Source: Pedobacter sp. Leaf170 (GTDB lineage Bacteria; Bacteroidota; Bacteroidia; Sphingobacteriales; Sphingobacteriaceae). Taken from it: 64,000 nt of DNA. Where the stretch lies: the NCBI RefSeq assembly GCF_920984665.1, contig NZ_CAKLBP010000001.1, positions 586,858 to 650,857 of the forward strand. Direction: 5' to 3'. Below are positions 34,134 to 42,838 of the stretch, in pieces. Both the position numbers and the translations under genes were made by a program. Positions within the stretch are counted from its first letter, which is position 1, and each line of letters opens with the position of its first letter. Below the pieces are notes generated by a model that was not told the DNA's origin, did no database searches, and saw only the letters and a list, made by a program, of their open reading frames with translations.

Positions 34134-35777
34134 ATGGCTCAAAAGAATAACGACGAACAATTTAAAAATGTAATATCACACGCTAAAGAATACGGTTTTG
34201 TGTTCCAAAGCAGCGAAATATATGATGGCTTAAGTGCCGTTTACGATTACGGCCAATTGGGTGCTGAGTTGAAAAACAATATTAAAACTTATTGGTGGAA
34301 AGCCATGGTGCAAATGCATGAAAACATTGTAGGAATTGATTCTGCAATTTTTATGCATCCGAAAGTTTGGAAAGCAAGCGGACACGTTGATGGTTTTAAC
34401 GACCCGATGATTGATAATAAGGATTCGAAAAAACGTTACCGTGCCGACCAATTATTGGAAAATAAAATTGATGAGTTATATTCTGAATTAGCCAATTTTA
34501 GCACAGATAATAAGGCTAAATTCGAAGAATTTCAACAAGAAATTTTGGGTTTAAGCGACGAAGGACAAGCGGCATGGATTCCGGGCTTTAAGGAAAAAAA
34601 TTCGATTTTAGATAACGGCAAATATCCATTTGTTAATGAGGCAAGCTGGAGATTTGTGAAAAAAGGATTGGCGCTTGAGGTTGAAATGAACCTGGCCCTT
34701 AAATCTGAAAATTTAGCACAGCTAAAAGATTTAATTGTTGATTACAAAGTAATTTGTCCGATTTCAAAAACCTCAAACTGGACTGATGTTCGCCAGTTTA
34801 ACCTGATGTTTAGCACGCAATTTGGTGCAATGGCCGAAGGTAGTGATGAAGTTTACCTTCGTCCCGAAACGGCGCAAGGTATTTTTGTAAACTTTTTAAA
34901 CGTTCAAAAATCTGGAAGGATGAAAATTCCTTTCGGCATTGCACAAATTGGTAAAGCTTTCCGTAATGAGGTAATTGCCCGCCAGTTCATTATGCGTATG
35001 CGTGAGTTTGAGCAAATGGAAATGCAATTTTTTGTTCGCCCTGGTGAAGATAAAAAATGGTTTGAATACTGGAAAGAAGCCCGCCTAAAGTGGCATAAAG
35101 CTTTAGGAACTTCGCCTGAAAAATATCGTTACCACGACCATGTTAAATTAGCGCATTATGCAAATGCTGCAACAGATATCGAATTTGAATTCCCGTTCGG
35201 GTTTAAAGAAGTTGAAGGTATTCATAGCCGTACAGATTTCGATTTAACACAACACCAGGAATTTTCTGGCAAAAAAATGCAGTATTTTGATAACGATTTA
35301 AATGAAGCAGGTAAACCTTATGGAAATTACGTTCCTTACGTTATCGAAACATCAATAGGTTTAGATCGTATGTTCTTGTTAACCATGATTAATGCTTTTG
35401 AAGAGCAAGATTTAAGCACAGAAGATAAACAAGACAGCCGTACTTTACTACGCTTACATCCTGCTTTGGCACCATATAAAGTTGCTGTTTTCCCATTAAC
35501 TAAAAAGGATGGTTTACCAGAAAAAGCACGCGAAATTATGGATACTTTGAAATTTGATTTTAATTGTATTTATGAAGAAAAAGATGCAATAGGTAAACGT
35601 TATCGCCGTCAGGATGCAATTGGAACCCCGTTTTGTATTACAGTTGACCACCAGAGTTTAGAAGATAACACAGTTACAATTCGCCACCGCGATAGCATGG
35701 AGCAAGAACGTGTTGCCATTGCCGATTTAGCTAACATTGTAAATAAACAAGTTAGCTGGAAGAATTTGTTAGCCTAG
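34134..35777 (+). CDS. glyS: Glycyl-tRNA synthetase (alpha2 type)
   Basis: A 547-aa class II synthetase of the archaeal/eukaryotic-like single-chain type. Motifs: SSEIYDGLSAVYDYGQLGAELKNN at the start, LRPETAQGIFVNFLN (class II motif 2 region), GKAFRNEVIARQFIMRMREFEQMEMQFF, VIETSIGLDRMFL (motif 3) and the C-terminal anticodon domain (LAPYKVAVFPLTKKDGLPEKA... EKDAIGKRYRRQDAIGTPFCITVDHQS). It charges tRNA-Gly. It is monocistronic and ends with a strong terminator. Confidence 0.95.
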   Translation: MAQKNNDEQFKNVISHAKEYGFVFQSSEIYDGLSAVYDYGQLGAELKNNIKTYWWKAMVQMHENIVGIDSAIFMHPKVWKASGHVDGFNDPMIDNKDSKKRYRADQLLENKIDELYSELANFSTDNKAKFEEFQQEILGLSDEGQAAWIPGFKEKNSILDNGKYPFVNEASWRFVKKGLALEVEMNLALKSENLAQLKDLIVDYKVICPISKTSNWTDVRQFNLMFSTQFGAMAEGSDEVYLRPETAQGIFVNFLNVQKSGRMKIPFGIAQIGKAFRNEVIARQFIMRMREFEQMEMQFFVRPGEDKKWFEYWKEARLKWHKALGTSPEKYRYHDHVKLAHYANAATDIEFEFPFGFKEVEGIHSRTDFDLTQHQEFSGKKMQYFDNDLNEAGKPYGNYVPYVIETSIGLDRMFLLTMINAFEEQDLSTEDKQDSRTLLRLHPALAPYKVAVFPLTKKDGLPEKAREIMDTLKFDFNCIYEEKDAIGKRYRRQDAIGTPFCITVDHQSLEDNTVTIRHRDSMEQERVAIADLANIVNKQVSWKNLLA

Positions 35778-35817
35778 ATTTTACCACCATAGACATCTAA
35801 GTTTGAATTATAATATT

Positions 35818-35857
35818 AAAGTCGCAGGTTTTTTTAGCCTGCGACTTTTTTTTTATT
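35818..35857 (+). terminator. Terminator of glyS
   Basis: AAGTCGCAGG (35819-35828) pairs with CCTGCGACTT (35838-35847), and a long T run follows. Confidence 0.92.
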
Positions 35858-35966
35858 TAAGCTTCTTGACCATTATTTCAATCGGTTATTTAGATGTAAA
35901 AAACTGAAGATTATGTATTTCAAGCCATCATCACAACTATATTTGAAATCAGAAAACTGATTGAAA

Positions 35967-36374
35967 ATGAAAATCCCTCAAAAATTCTTTGCCCGCCAAC
36001 ACGAAATTGCAGCCGATTATTTTATAGAATTAGATAAACACCTAGCCGATATCGTTTCTGGCAAAGCCACCGAAATGTTCGAGGTTAGGGATTTTGCCGA
36101 AATATTGCATGTTCACCCAACTCATTTCAGCAACACCATTAAGTCAGCAACCGGCCATTCGCCATGCTATTTCTTTGAAGAACGATTAATGGAAATTTCT
36201 AAATCGATGTTACAAAATGTTAGTACTCCAATTTCTGAAATCGCAAGGATTTTGACTTACGACCCATCAAATTTTACTAAGTTTTTTAAACACTTTTCAG
36301 GGCAAACGCCTAAACAATACCGCGAAGCATATTTTCAATCGCTGGCAGAAAAAAAGGAAATTATCACCATATAA
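35967..36374 (+). CDS. AraC-family helix-turn-helix regulator (small)
   Basis: About 135 aa, with only a DNA-binding domain in the C-terminal part: VRDFAEILHVHPTHFSNTIKSATGHSPCYFFEERLMEISKSMLQNVSTPISEIARILTYDPSNFTKFFKHFSGQTPKQYRE, two helix-turn-helix units of the HTH_18/AraC type. No ligand-binding domain. ATG 35967 is used; a TTG six bases upstream is possible. The SDR gene 90 bases downstream on the same strand is a likely target or partner. Confidence 0.88.
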   Translation: MKIPQKFFARQHEIAADYFIELDKHLADIVSGKATEMFEVRDFAEILHVHPTHFSNTIKSATGHSPCYFFEERLMEISKSMLQNVSTPISEIARILTYDPSNFTKFFKHFSGQTPKQYREAYFQSLAEKKEIITI

Positions 36375-36461
36375 AACTTAAGTACTCACCATTTTTCCTT
36401 AACGTATCACCATTTTTGCAGCACCTTTCCATTTAATTTTGTTTATCAAATTAAAAGAAAA

Positions 36462-37226
36462 ATGGAAATACAAAATAAGATTGTACTAGTAACCGGCGGA
36501 AGCAGAGGCTTAGGTAAAAACGCAGCTATTCATTTGGCTAAAAAAGGGTTGGATGTTTTAATAACTTATCAATCGAAAAAAGATGATGCAGATGAAACCG
36601 TAGAAGCGCTTAAAGCAATTGGCGTAAATGCAGCAGCATTACAATTAAATGTTGGCGATGTAAAAAGCTTTGATGGATTTGTTAACGATGTTAAGGCCAT
36701 TCTGAAGTCGAATTTTAATGCTGAAAAAATTGATTATTTGGTAAACAATGCAGGGATTGGTGTTCACGCATCTTTCGAAGAAACCACAGAAGAACAATTT
36801 GATACTTTGTTAAACATTCAATTTAAAGGAGTATTCTTTTTAACACAAAAAGTATTGGCCATATTAAATGATGGTGGCGGCATTATAAATGTTTCTACCG
36901 GCTTGGCTCGTTTTGCTTTACCGGGTTATGCGGCTTACGCATCTATGAAAGGTGCAATGGAGACACTCACCAAGTATCAGGCTAAAGAATTAGGTTCTAG
37001 AGGTATCAATGTAAATATTGTAGCACCGGGTGCAATCGAAACCGATTTTGGTGGTGGTGCTGTTAGAGATAACGAGCAATTAAATAAAATGATTGCCTCT
37101 CAAACTGCTTTGGGCAGAGTTGGCTTACCAGATGATATTGGTGGTGTTATTGCCTTTTTGTGCACAAAAGAAGCCAAATGGATTAATGCACAACGTATTG
37201 AAGCATCAGGCGGTATGTTTTTGTAG
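36462..37226 (+). CDS. Short-chain dehydrogenase/reductase (SDR)
   Basis: A 254-aa classical SDR: cofactor motif TGGSRGLG, NNAG as LVNNAGIG, active-site Ser in INVSTGLARF and Tyr-Lys in YAAYASMKGAM. C-terminal pattern GRVGLPDDIGGVIAFLCTKEAKWINAQRIEASGGMFL fits 3-oxoacyl-ACP-reductase-like SDRs. The substrate is unknown. It lies directly after an AraC-type regulator and ends with a strong terminator. Confidence 0.92.
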   Translation: MEIQNKIVLVTGGSRGLGKNAAIHLAKKGLDVLITYQSKKDDADETVEALKAIGVNAAALQLNVGDVKSFDGFVNDVKAILKSNFNAEKIDYLVNNAGIGVHASFEETTEEQFDTLLNIQFKGVFFLTQKVLAILNDGGGIINVSTGLARFALPGYAAYASMKGAMETLTKYQAKELGSRGINVNIVAPGAIETDFGGGAVRDNEQLNKMIASQTALGRVGLPDDIGGVIAFLCTKEAKWINAQRIEASGGMFL

Positions 37227-37236
37227 ACATTAAATA

Positions 37237-37266
37237 AAAGCCCTCAATAGTGTTGAGGGCTTTTTG
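37237..37266 (+). terminator. Terminator of the SDR gene
   Basis: AAAGCCCTCAA pairs with TTGAGGGCTTT around a five-base loop, with T run. Confidence 0.92.
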
Positions 37267-37348
37267 TTAAAAAATTTAACACTTTTATTAACAGCAAAAA
37301 ATAAATACAACTTCAAGGCGTTATCATGTTATCATTGTAAAACCAAAC

Positions 37349-38035
37349 ATGTTTCGCCTTTTTTTTATCTCCGGCATATTTTTATTTCTATACGCTAATG
37401 CTGCAATAGCGCAACGCTGGACAGATGCTGAATTTAAAAAAGCAAATACGGGTGTATATGCAGACTATTTAACCAGCGAAGAAAAAAATACACTGCTATA
37501 CATGAACCTTATACGCATTGATGGAGAGAAATTTTATTACACCTTTCTAGAAGATTACATTAACAACTACAACGAGAAAGTTAAAAAATACCGCAATTAT
37601 AATGAACTTAAAATTTCGCGAAATAATGCTTATTACCTATCATTATTAAAACATGTAAAAGGCATTAAAAACCTGCCAATGTTTTACCCAAATGAACAGT
37701 TAAGTGCAGTGAGCAGAAGCCATGCAATAGATTTGAATCGGAATAATATTGATACGCATGAAAGCAGCAATGGCGATTCTTTTTCTAAACGCGTATCAAA
37801 ATATTTCCCCAAAAAGGCAATGAGTGAAAATATAGATTTCGGCTATTCGAATAGTTTAGATATTGTTTGCCATTTACTATTAGATTGTGGCGTGCCATCA
37901 CTAGGGCACAGATTTAACTTGTTAGATCGAAAATATAAATTAAATACAGTCGGAATAAGCATTCAACCTCACCCATCTTACAGTTGGTGCGCAGTAATCG
38001 ATTTTGTTGCAGAGCCAAACACCCTTTCAAAATAA
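37349..38035 (+). CDS. CAP-domain (SCP/PR1-like) exported protein
   Basis: A 228-aa secreted protein: signal peptide MFRLFFISGIFLFLYANAAIAQ, then a CAP domain in the C-terminal part with AVSRSHAIDLNRNNIDTHESSNGDSFSKRVSKYFP (the H and E of the CAP pocket), ENIDFGYSNSLDIVCHLLLDCGVPSLGHRFNLL and VGISIQPHPSYSWCAVIDF. The central and C-terminal blocks are the standard CAP1/CAP2 signatures. The function in bacteria is not settled. It ends with a terminator at 38106. Confidence 0.88.
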   Translation: MFRLFFISGIFLFLYANAAIAQRWTDAEFKKANTGVYADYLTSEEKNTLLYMNLIRIDGEKFYYTFLEDYINNYNEKVKKYRNYNELKISRNNAYYLSLLKHVKGIKNLPMFYPNEQLSAVSRSHAIDLNRNNIDTHESSNGDSFSKRVSKYFPKKAMSENIDFGYSNSLDIVCHLLLDCGVPSLGHRFNLLDRKYKLNTVGISIQPHPSYSWCAVIDFVAEPNTLSK

Positions 38036-38103
38036 CTAAATCTAAAATTTTTACACTCAAAAAGTCCCTAATTAAAAACAAACAATTAATCTTTATATAT
38101 TTA

Positions 38104-38136
38104 AGAGTCTTGGTTTAAAACCCAAGACTTTTTTTG
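38104..38136 (+). terminator. Terminator of the CAP gene
   Basis: AGTCTTGG (38106-38113) and CCAAGACT (38122-38129) pair, with T run. Confidence 0.88.
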
Positions 38137-38166
38137 TGCCAATCCACAATAAATATTTAAAAAAAT

Positions 38167-38174
38167 TACCTTTG
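38167..38174 (+). promoter_or_regulatory. Putative -7 box TACCTTTG of the GtrA gene
   Basis: Exact TAnnTTTG match 18 bases before the GtrA start. Confidence 0.5.
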
Positions 38175-38191
38175 CAACTTAAGTTAATCTA

Positions 38192-38698
38192 ATGCGAAAA
38201 TTCATCCTGGCTTTTATCGATTTTTTCTATCCTCCATTTAAAGGCTTTATTTCTCAGCATAATTTTAGGTATTTGGCAACCGGTGGCAGTACATGGCTTT
38301 TGGGCATCGCGGTGTATTGGTTGGCTTTTCACTATCTTTTTTTAGCAGAAGATGTAAATATTCTGTTTTTCACCGTTAGAAGAGAAACCGCAGCATTAAT
38401 AGCCGATTTTATGGTTGTAATTCCATACAGTTTTTTACTTAACAGGTACGTAATTTTTACGCATAGCGAAGTAAAAGCACATATTCAGTTGCTACGCTTT
38501 TTAAACTTAAACTTTATAAACATATTGCTAACCTACGTTATGCAGAAGTTTTTTATCGAGTATTTAGGCGTTTATCCAACCGTTTCAAAAGTTGTAGTTT
38601 CAGTTTTAATTGCCGCATTTAGTTATTTATACCAACATTATTTCACTTTTAGCGTTAAAAAAATTGGTGTTAAAAAGAAAGATAAAAAACATTTGTAA
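38192..38698 (+). CDS. GtrA family membrane protein
   Basis: A 168-aa integral membrane protein with four membrane segments of the GtrA/DPMS flippase type: FRYLATGGSTWLLGIAVYWLAFHY, LIADFMVVIPYSFLLNRYVIFTHS (N-R-Y-V-F motif), LLRFLNLNFINILLTYVMQKF and VVSVLIAAFSYLYQHYFTF. It probably moves a lipid-linked sugar across the membrane for polysaccharide decoration. A basic cytosolic tail (KKIGVKKKDKKHL) ends the protein. The partner glycosyltransferase is not in the window. Confidence 0.9.
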   Translation: MRKFILAFIDFFYPPFKGFISQHNFRYLATGGSTWLLGIAVYWLAFHYLFLAEDVNILFFTVRRETAALIADFMVVIPYSFLLNRYVIFTHSEVKAHIQLLRFLNLNFINILLTYVMQKFFIEYLGVYPTVSKVVVSVLIAAFSYLYQHYFTFSVKKIGVKKKDKKHL

Positions 38699-38726
38699 AG
38701 CAATTTTTTAGCTTTTGGTAAACAGC

Positions 38727-38803
38727 AGTCCCGCCCCCGTTTCAAGTCCGCAGTTCGTTCCTCACCTTGCGGGCTTTCTCACTTCGGTCGGGTTTAAATG
38801 GCG
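38727..38803 (-). repeat. Structured intergenic element, copy 5 (minus)
   Basis: On the minus strand it starts CGCCATTTAAACCCGACCG, has an inner CCCGCA/TGCGG stem and ends TTGAAACGGGGGCGGGACT. It is closest to copy 1, and it is likewise paired with a plus-strand copy (copy 6). Confidence 0.55.
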
Positions 38804-38939
38804 TAGATAATTCAACTATTTCCGTTTCATTTTGCAAGTGCTTTACCTGTTTTTAGCAAAACATACAATGTTTTCTGAGCGATTAAAAAAATAGACTTCG
38901 TAAATTTAGATTGGTTATTGCACAAACTTTGTTTTTAAA

Positions 38940-39060
38940 CGGGATGGACGCGATATCCTTTTTCGTTTTTGTTAAAACCCACAAATTTTCTTAAGCAGTT
39001 TCTTTAATATATGTGGTTATTATGCGTTGCGGCGAAAAAGATTTAGCAAACAGCCCGACT
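38940..39060 (+). repeat. Structured intergenic element, copy 6
   Basis: CGGGATGGACGCGATATC, CTTTTTCG (38958-38965), long loop, CGAAAAAG (39033-39040), and 3' box ATTTAGCAAACAGCCCGACT. The outer CGGG pairs with CCCG. It is the largest loop of the family (67 bases). Confidence 0.72.
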
Positions 39061-39210
39061 GAAGTACCCAAGAATGTTGGGCCTTAATTTTCAAATCAAA
39101 AGGGAAATTATTATTTAATATCATAAGGAGTTAATTTGTAGGCTTAATTCTTGCTAAGGTAAAATCAACATCATAACTTAGCCACTAACCAACTTATTTT
39201 CATAATACCT

Positions 39211-40989
39211 ATGAGCCATTTTAACGATTTTAATAATGCGCAAGTAGCAAAATTGCCAAATCATTTAAAGCAATTTATTGTTGCCCAGAATTACGAAAAA
39301 TACACACCGATTGACCAAGCGGTTTGGCGTTATGTAATGCGCCAAAATTATAGTTATTTAAAAAATGTAGCCTATTATCCATACATAAAAGGCTTGCAAA
39401 GAGCTGGCTTAAGCATAGAATACATCCCCGATTTACAAACCATGAATGATAATTTAGGTAAAATTGGTTGGGGTGCTGTAACGGTTGATGGTTTTATTCC
39501 ACCTGCAGCTTTTATGGAATACCAGGCTTACCGAGTTTTGGTTATCGCGGCAGATATTCGTCAAATTAATCACATTGAATACACGCCTGCACCCGATATT
39601 ATTCACGAAAGCGCCGGCCATGCGCCAATCATTGCCGATACAGATTACAATAATTATTTGAGTTATTTTGGTTCAATTGGCGCAAAAGCAATGTTCTCGG
39701 CAAATGATTTTGAGCTTTATGAAGCCATCAGGAAACTTTCTATTTTAAAAGAAGCTTCAGATGCTGACGACGCTCAAATTGCGAAGGCCGAAAGAGAATT
39801 GAAATTTATAAGCGAAAATATGGGTGAGCCTTCAGAAATGGCTTTACTTGGTCGTTTGCATTGGTGGACGGTAGAATACGGATTAATTGGAACACTTGAA
39901 AACCCAAAGATTTATGGTGCGGGTTTACTTTCTTCTATAGGTGAAAGCGCATCATGCATGCAAAAAGAGGTAAAAAAGTTATGGTACACTATTGATACAA
40001 TAAATTACCAATACGACATTACAAAAACGCAGCCGCAACTTTTTGTAACGCCAACTTTTCAAAATCTGATTGATGTTTTAGAAAGCTTTGCCGATACGAT
40101 GGCATTTAGGCGTGGCGGCACTGAAAGCATTATGAAAGCCATTGCCTGTAAAAATATTGCAACTGCAGTGTACAGTTCGGGCCTTCAAATTAGTGGGGTT
40201 TTTACCGATGTTGGTGTAGATGCTAATGACGAATTAACTTTTATTAAAACAACGGGCCCAAGTGCTTTGGCTTTAAATGGCAAACAGTTAAAAAACCATG
40301 GAAAAGATTATCACGCCGATGGTTTTTCATCGCCGGTTGGAAGGTTAAAAAACAGTTTAAAACCGCTTGAAGATTACAACGATAATGAACTTAAAGCTGC
40401 TGGTATTGAGTTAAATAAACAAGTTTTATTAGTTTTTGAGAGCGGTATTTCGATAGATGCCCTAACGCAGAAAATTTTAAAAACTGATGATAAAGTTATA
40501 CTCATAACATTTACAAATTGTACAGTTTCCGAAAGCAACGGCAACATATTATTTAAACCAGAATGGGGCAATTATGATATGGCAGTTGGAGCTAAAATTG
40601 TTTCGGTATTTAATGGAGCGGCAGATAAAGAGGCTTTTGAAATAATTGCGCCAATTAGTATAGAAAAAACCCACAAAGTTGTTTACGATGATAAAACCAT
40701 TAAATTACACGAATTATATAAGCAGGTTAGAGCAGTACGGGAAACAAATATGGGGTTTGAAAAATTAAGCAATATTTTCGGTCAGCTTAAAACGCAGTAT
40801 CGCCAGGATTGGCTTTGTGCTTTAGAACTTCTGGAACTGGTCTTTCATAAAAAAATCTTTCATCAATTAGAAAAAGAAATACTGGTATATCTTGAAATTA
40901 AAGCCGGAAAAGAGCCAGAACACACCAAATTAATTTTGGATGGATTGCATGTTATTAAAAATCCGGTTTCGCAGCTTATAGGCGATTAA
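39211..40989 (+). CDS. Aromatic amino acid (phenylalanine 4-) hydroxylase-like protein
   Basis: A 592-aa iron- and pterin-dependent monooxygenase of the biopterin-dependent hydroxylase family. Iron ligands: His132 and His137 in IIHESAGHAP, and Glu222 in HWWTVEYGL. The core (about residues 25-310) resembles bacterial phenylalanine hydroxylase. The last ~270 residues (for example TGPSALALNGKQLKNHGKDY, HKVVYDDKTIKLHELYKQV, FEKLSNIFGQLKTQYRQDWLCALELLELVFHKKIF) are an added region that I do not recognise; it makes the protein about twice the usual bacterial length, but similar proteins exist in Bacteroidota. It should make tyrosine from phenylalanine for the degradation enzymes encoded downstream. 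Confidence 0.85.
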   Translation: MSHFNDFNNAQVAKLPNHLKQFIVAQNYEKYTPIDQAVWRYVMRQNYSYLKNVAYYPYIKGLQRAGLSIEYIPDLQTMNDNLGKIGWGAVTVDGFIPPAAFMEYQAYRVLVIAADIRQINHIEYTPAPDIIHESAGHAPIIADTDYNNYLSYFGSIGAKAMFSANDFELYEAIRKLSILKEASDADDAQIAKAERELKFISENMGEPSEMALLGRLHWWTVEYGLIGTLENPKIYGAGLLSSIGESASCMQKEVKKLWYTIDTINYQYDITKTQPQLFVTPTFQNLIDVLESFADTMAFRRGGTESIMKAIACKNIATAVYSSGLQISGVFTDVGVDANDELTFIKTTGPSALALNGKQLKNHGKDYHADGFSSPVGRLKNSLKPLEDYNDNELKAAGIELNKQVLLVFESGISIDALTQKILKTDDKVILITFTNCTVSESNGNILFKPEWGNYDMAVGAKIVSVFNGAADKEAFEIIAPISIEKTHKVVYDDKTIKLHELYKQVRAVRETNMGFEKLSNIFGQLKTQYRQDWLCALELLELVFHKKIFHQLEKEILVYLEIKAGKEPEHTKLILDGLHVIKNPVSQLIGD

Positions 40990-40990
40990 T

Positions 40991-40998
40991 TAACTTTG
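40991..40998 (+). promoter_or_regulatory. Putative -7 box TAACTTTG of the second SDR gene
   Basis: Exact TAnnTTTG match, right after the hydroxylase stop and 22 bases before the SDR start, so the SDR can be transcribed on its own. Confidence 0.5.
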
Positions 40999-41019
40999 CA
41001 CTTTAACTAAAGAATTAAA

Positions 41020-41721
41020 ATGAACATCATTATAACAGGTGCAAGCAGCGGCATTGGTTTTGAAACTGCATTAGAGCTCAGTTTACAAAACAATAATAAA
41101 ATTGTTGCCATTGCCCGTACGGCAGATAAATTGCGTAAACTTTTAGAAATTGCAAAAAGCATTAATCCGGATTGTACATTACTACCCGTAGAATTTGATA
41201 TTGCTACTGATGATTACGCGGCCTTAATTCCTTTTTTGAAAGAACGTTTAGGTACGATAGATATTCTAATTAACAATGCTGGAACATTAATTAATAAACC
41301 ATTTTTAGAAACCACTGAGCAAGATTTAGGTGAGATGCTTCAAAGTAATGTGATATCGCATTTTAGAATGATACAAAATACTATTCCATTAATGCAAGCT
41401 GGTACACACATCGTTAACATTGGCAGTATGGGCGGTTTTCAAGGGAGCATTAAATTTCCAGGCTTAGCGGCTTATTCGGCTAGTAAAGCAGCATTACACA
41501 CGCTTACAGAATGCCTTGCTTTCGAGCTTGCAGAAACTGGAATAAAAGTAAACTGCCTGGCTTTAGGTTCTGCACAAACAGAAATGTTAGAAGCCGCTTT
41601 TCCTGGATACCAAAGTCCTGTAATGGCTTTTGAAATGGGTAAATATGTAGCAGATTTTGCCAGAACCGGACATAAATTTTTCAATGGAAAAATTATTCCA
41701 GTTGCAGTAACAACGCCTTAA
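41020..41721 (+). CDS. Short-chain dehydrogenase/reductase (SDR), second
   Basis: A 233-aa classical SDR: TGASSGIGFETA, ILINNAGTLINKP, active-site Ser in VNIGSMGGFQGS, and Tyr-Lys in YSASKAAL. The substrate is unknown. It lies 30 bases after the hydroxylase stop in the same direction, so a shared transcript is possible although it has its own -7 box. A pterin-recycling role (dihydropteridine reductase-like) for the hydroxylase is a thought only; the sequence does not show it. Confidence 0.9.
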   Translation: MNIIITGASSGIGFETALELSLQNNNKIVAIARTADKLRKLLEIAKSINPDCTLLPVEFDIATDDYAALIPFLKERLGTIDILINNAGTLINKPFLETTEQDLGEMLQSNVISHFRMIQNTIPLMQAGTHIVNIGSMGGFQGSIKFPGLAAYSASKAALHTLTECLAFELAETGIKVNCLALGSAQTEMLEAAFPGYQSPVMAFEMGKYVADFARTGHKFFNGKIIPVAVTTP

Positions 41722-41780
41722 AACTTGAAATCTTAAAAATTATTTGTTAATTAGAGTATTGATAATCAATAATTTAAAAT

Positions 41781-42167
41781 ATGGAAACAAATAATCCTTT
41801 TCAAACAAATCCGGCATCAGCAGACAATGGTAAAAGCGCTTCTATTGTAAGCTATTTCTGGTTTATTGGCTGGTTAATTGCCTATTTTGCCATGTATAAA
41901 GATAATAAGACCGACCTGGCTCGCTATCAATTGAGGCAAACGCTATTATTTCATCTTGTAACTACGGTTATAAGTTGGGGTTTAGGTATTTTTATTGGCC
42001 TGGCTTTATTTTCAACAGGAGGTACGGCCATTTATTATTTATTAAGAATTATTCAGGTTGTTTTTTTTGTATTTTGGATTATAGGCTTAATTGGCGCCTT
42101 TAACGGCGAAAAAAAACCAATACCATTTATCGGAGAAAGGGCACAAACCATGTTTCCGAGCATATAA
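41781..42167 (+). CDS. DUF4870-like small membrane protein
   Basis: A 128-aa membrane protein: SIVSYFWFIGWLIAYFAMYKDNKTDLARYQLRQTLLFHL (membrane, cytosolic H/R loop), then three further membrane segments and a short polar end. The ARYQLRQTLL block and topology fit DUF4870 (Tic20-like) proteins of unknown function. The end FIGERAQTMFPSI is short. A terminator follows. Confidence 0.78.
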   Translation: METNNPFQTNPASADNGKSASIVSYFWFIGWLIAYFAMYKDNKTDLARYQLRQTLLFHLVTTVISWGLGIFIGLALFSTGGTAIYYLLRIIQVVFFVFWIIGLIGAFNGEKKPIPFIGERAQTMFPSI

Positions 42168-42192
42168 TTACCCTGTAAAAAATTAAATATAA

Positions 42193-42225
42193 CTGAAGCC
42201 CAAACTTATTTGGGCTTCTTTTGTT
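42193..42225 (+). terminator. Terminator of the DUF4870-like gene
   Basis: GAAGCCCAAA (42195-42204) pairs with TTTGGGCTTC (42209-42218) around a four-base loop, then TTTTG. Confidence 0.88.
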
Positions 42226-42268
42226 TTAACTGGTTTTCAACATTTTAACCTGCTTAAAAATATTTTTC

Positions 42269-42276
42269 TATCTTTG
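42269..42276 (+). promoter_or_regulatory. Putative -7 box TATCTTTG
   Basis: Exact TAnnTTTG match 11 bases before the ATG of the NlpC/P60 gene; the mRNA leader would be only a few bases. Confidence 0.5.
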
Positions 42277-42286
42277 GTAACAACAT

Positions 42287-42835
42287 ATGAAGAAAATATT
42301 AGCTGTAATTTCGTTTTTCATTTTGTCTGCAACTGCAGTAAATGCCCAAACTCAACTGCCTGCCCAATATCAGGAATTGGTTAAAAAGTTGAGCGAAAAC
42401 CTTCCAAAAAGTATCGAGGAAGCTCAAAAGGAGCCTAAATCTACAAACTCAACAAGCCTTATTGATTTTGCTAAAAGCATGTTAGGTATTCCTTATCGCT
42501 ACGCTACCAGCAACCCAAAAGTTGGTTTTGATTGCTCTGGATTTGTGAGCTACGTATTTAGCAATTTTGGGTTCAAAGTACCACGTTCATCAAGAGAATT
42601 TAGTTCAACGGGTAAAGCAACCACCCTTGCCAGTGCAAAAGTTGGAGATGTAATTTTATTTACAGGAAGTAATTCGCGAGTACGTAGAATTGGCCATGTT
42701 GGAATTATTTATTCTATCGATAATGATGGCATAAAATTTATTCATTCATCTTCCGGTAAATCAAAAGGCGTAACCATTACTGATTTGGATGGACATTACC
42801 GCACCAGATTTATGAAAGTGGTTAGTATTTTATAA
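42287..42835 (+). CDS. NlpC/P60 (C40) cell-wall endopeptidase
   Basis: A 182-aa secreted cysteine peptidase: signal peptide MKKILAVISFFILSATAVNAQ, a short linker with charged residues, and an NlpC/P60 domain (about 63-180) with Cys in GFDCSGFVSYVF, His in RIGHVGIIYS and the third residue His in FIHSSSGKSKGV. It should cleave peptide stems of peptidoglycan (gamma-D-Glu to diamino acid). It is convergent with the YdeI gene, with only three bases between the stop codons. Confidence 0.93.
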   Translation: MKKILAVISFFILSATAVNAQTQLPAQYQELVKKLSENLPKSIEEAQKEPKSTNSTSLIDFAKSMLGIPYRYATSNPKVGFDCSGFVSYVFSNFGFKVPRSSREFSSTGKATTLASAKVGDVILFTGSNSRVRRIGHVGIIYSIDNDGIKFIHSSSGKSKGVTITDLDGHYRTRFMKVVSIL

Positions 42836-42838
42836 CAA

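Larger units (their letters stand above)
38699..39210. other. 512-bp gap before the aromatic hydroxylase gene
   Basis: Holds two structured elements in opposite orientations (38727-38803 and 38940-39060). The rest is AT-rich and no gene is visible. Confidence 0.6.
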
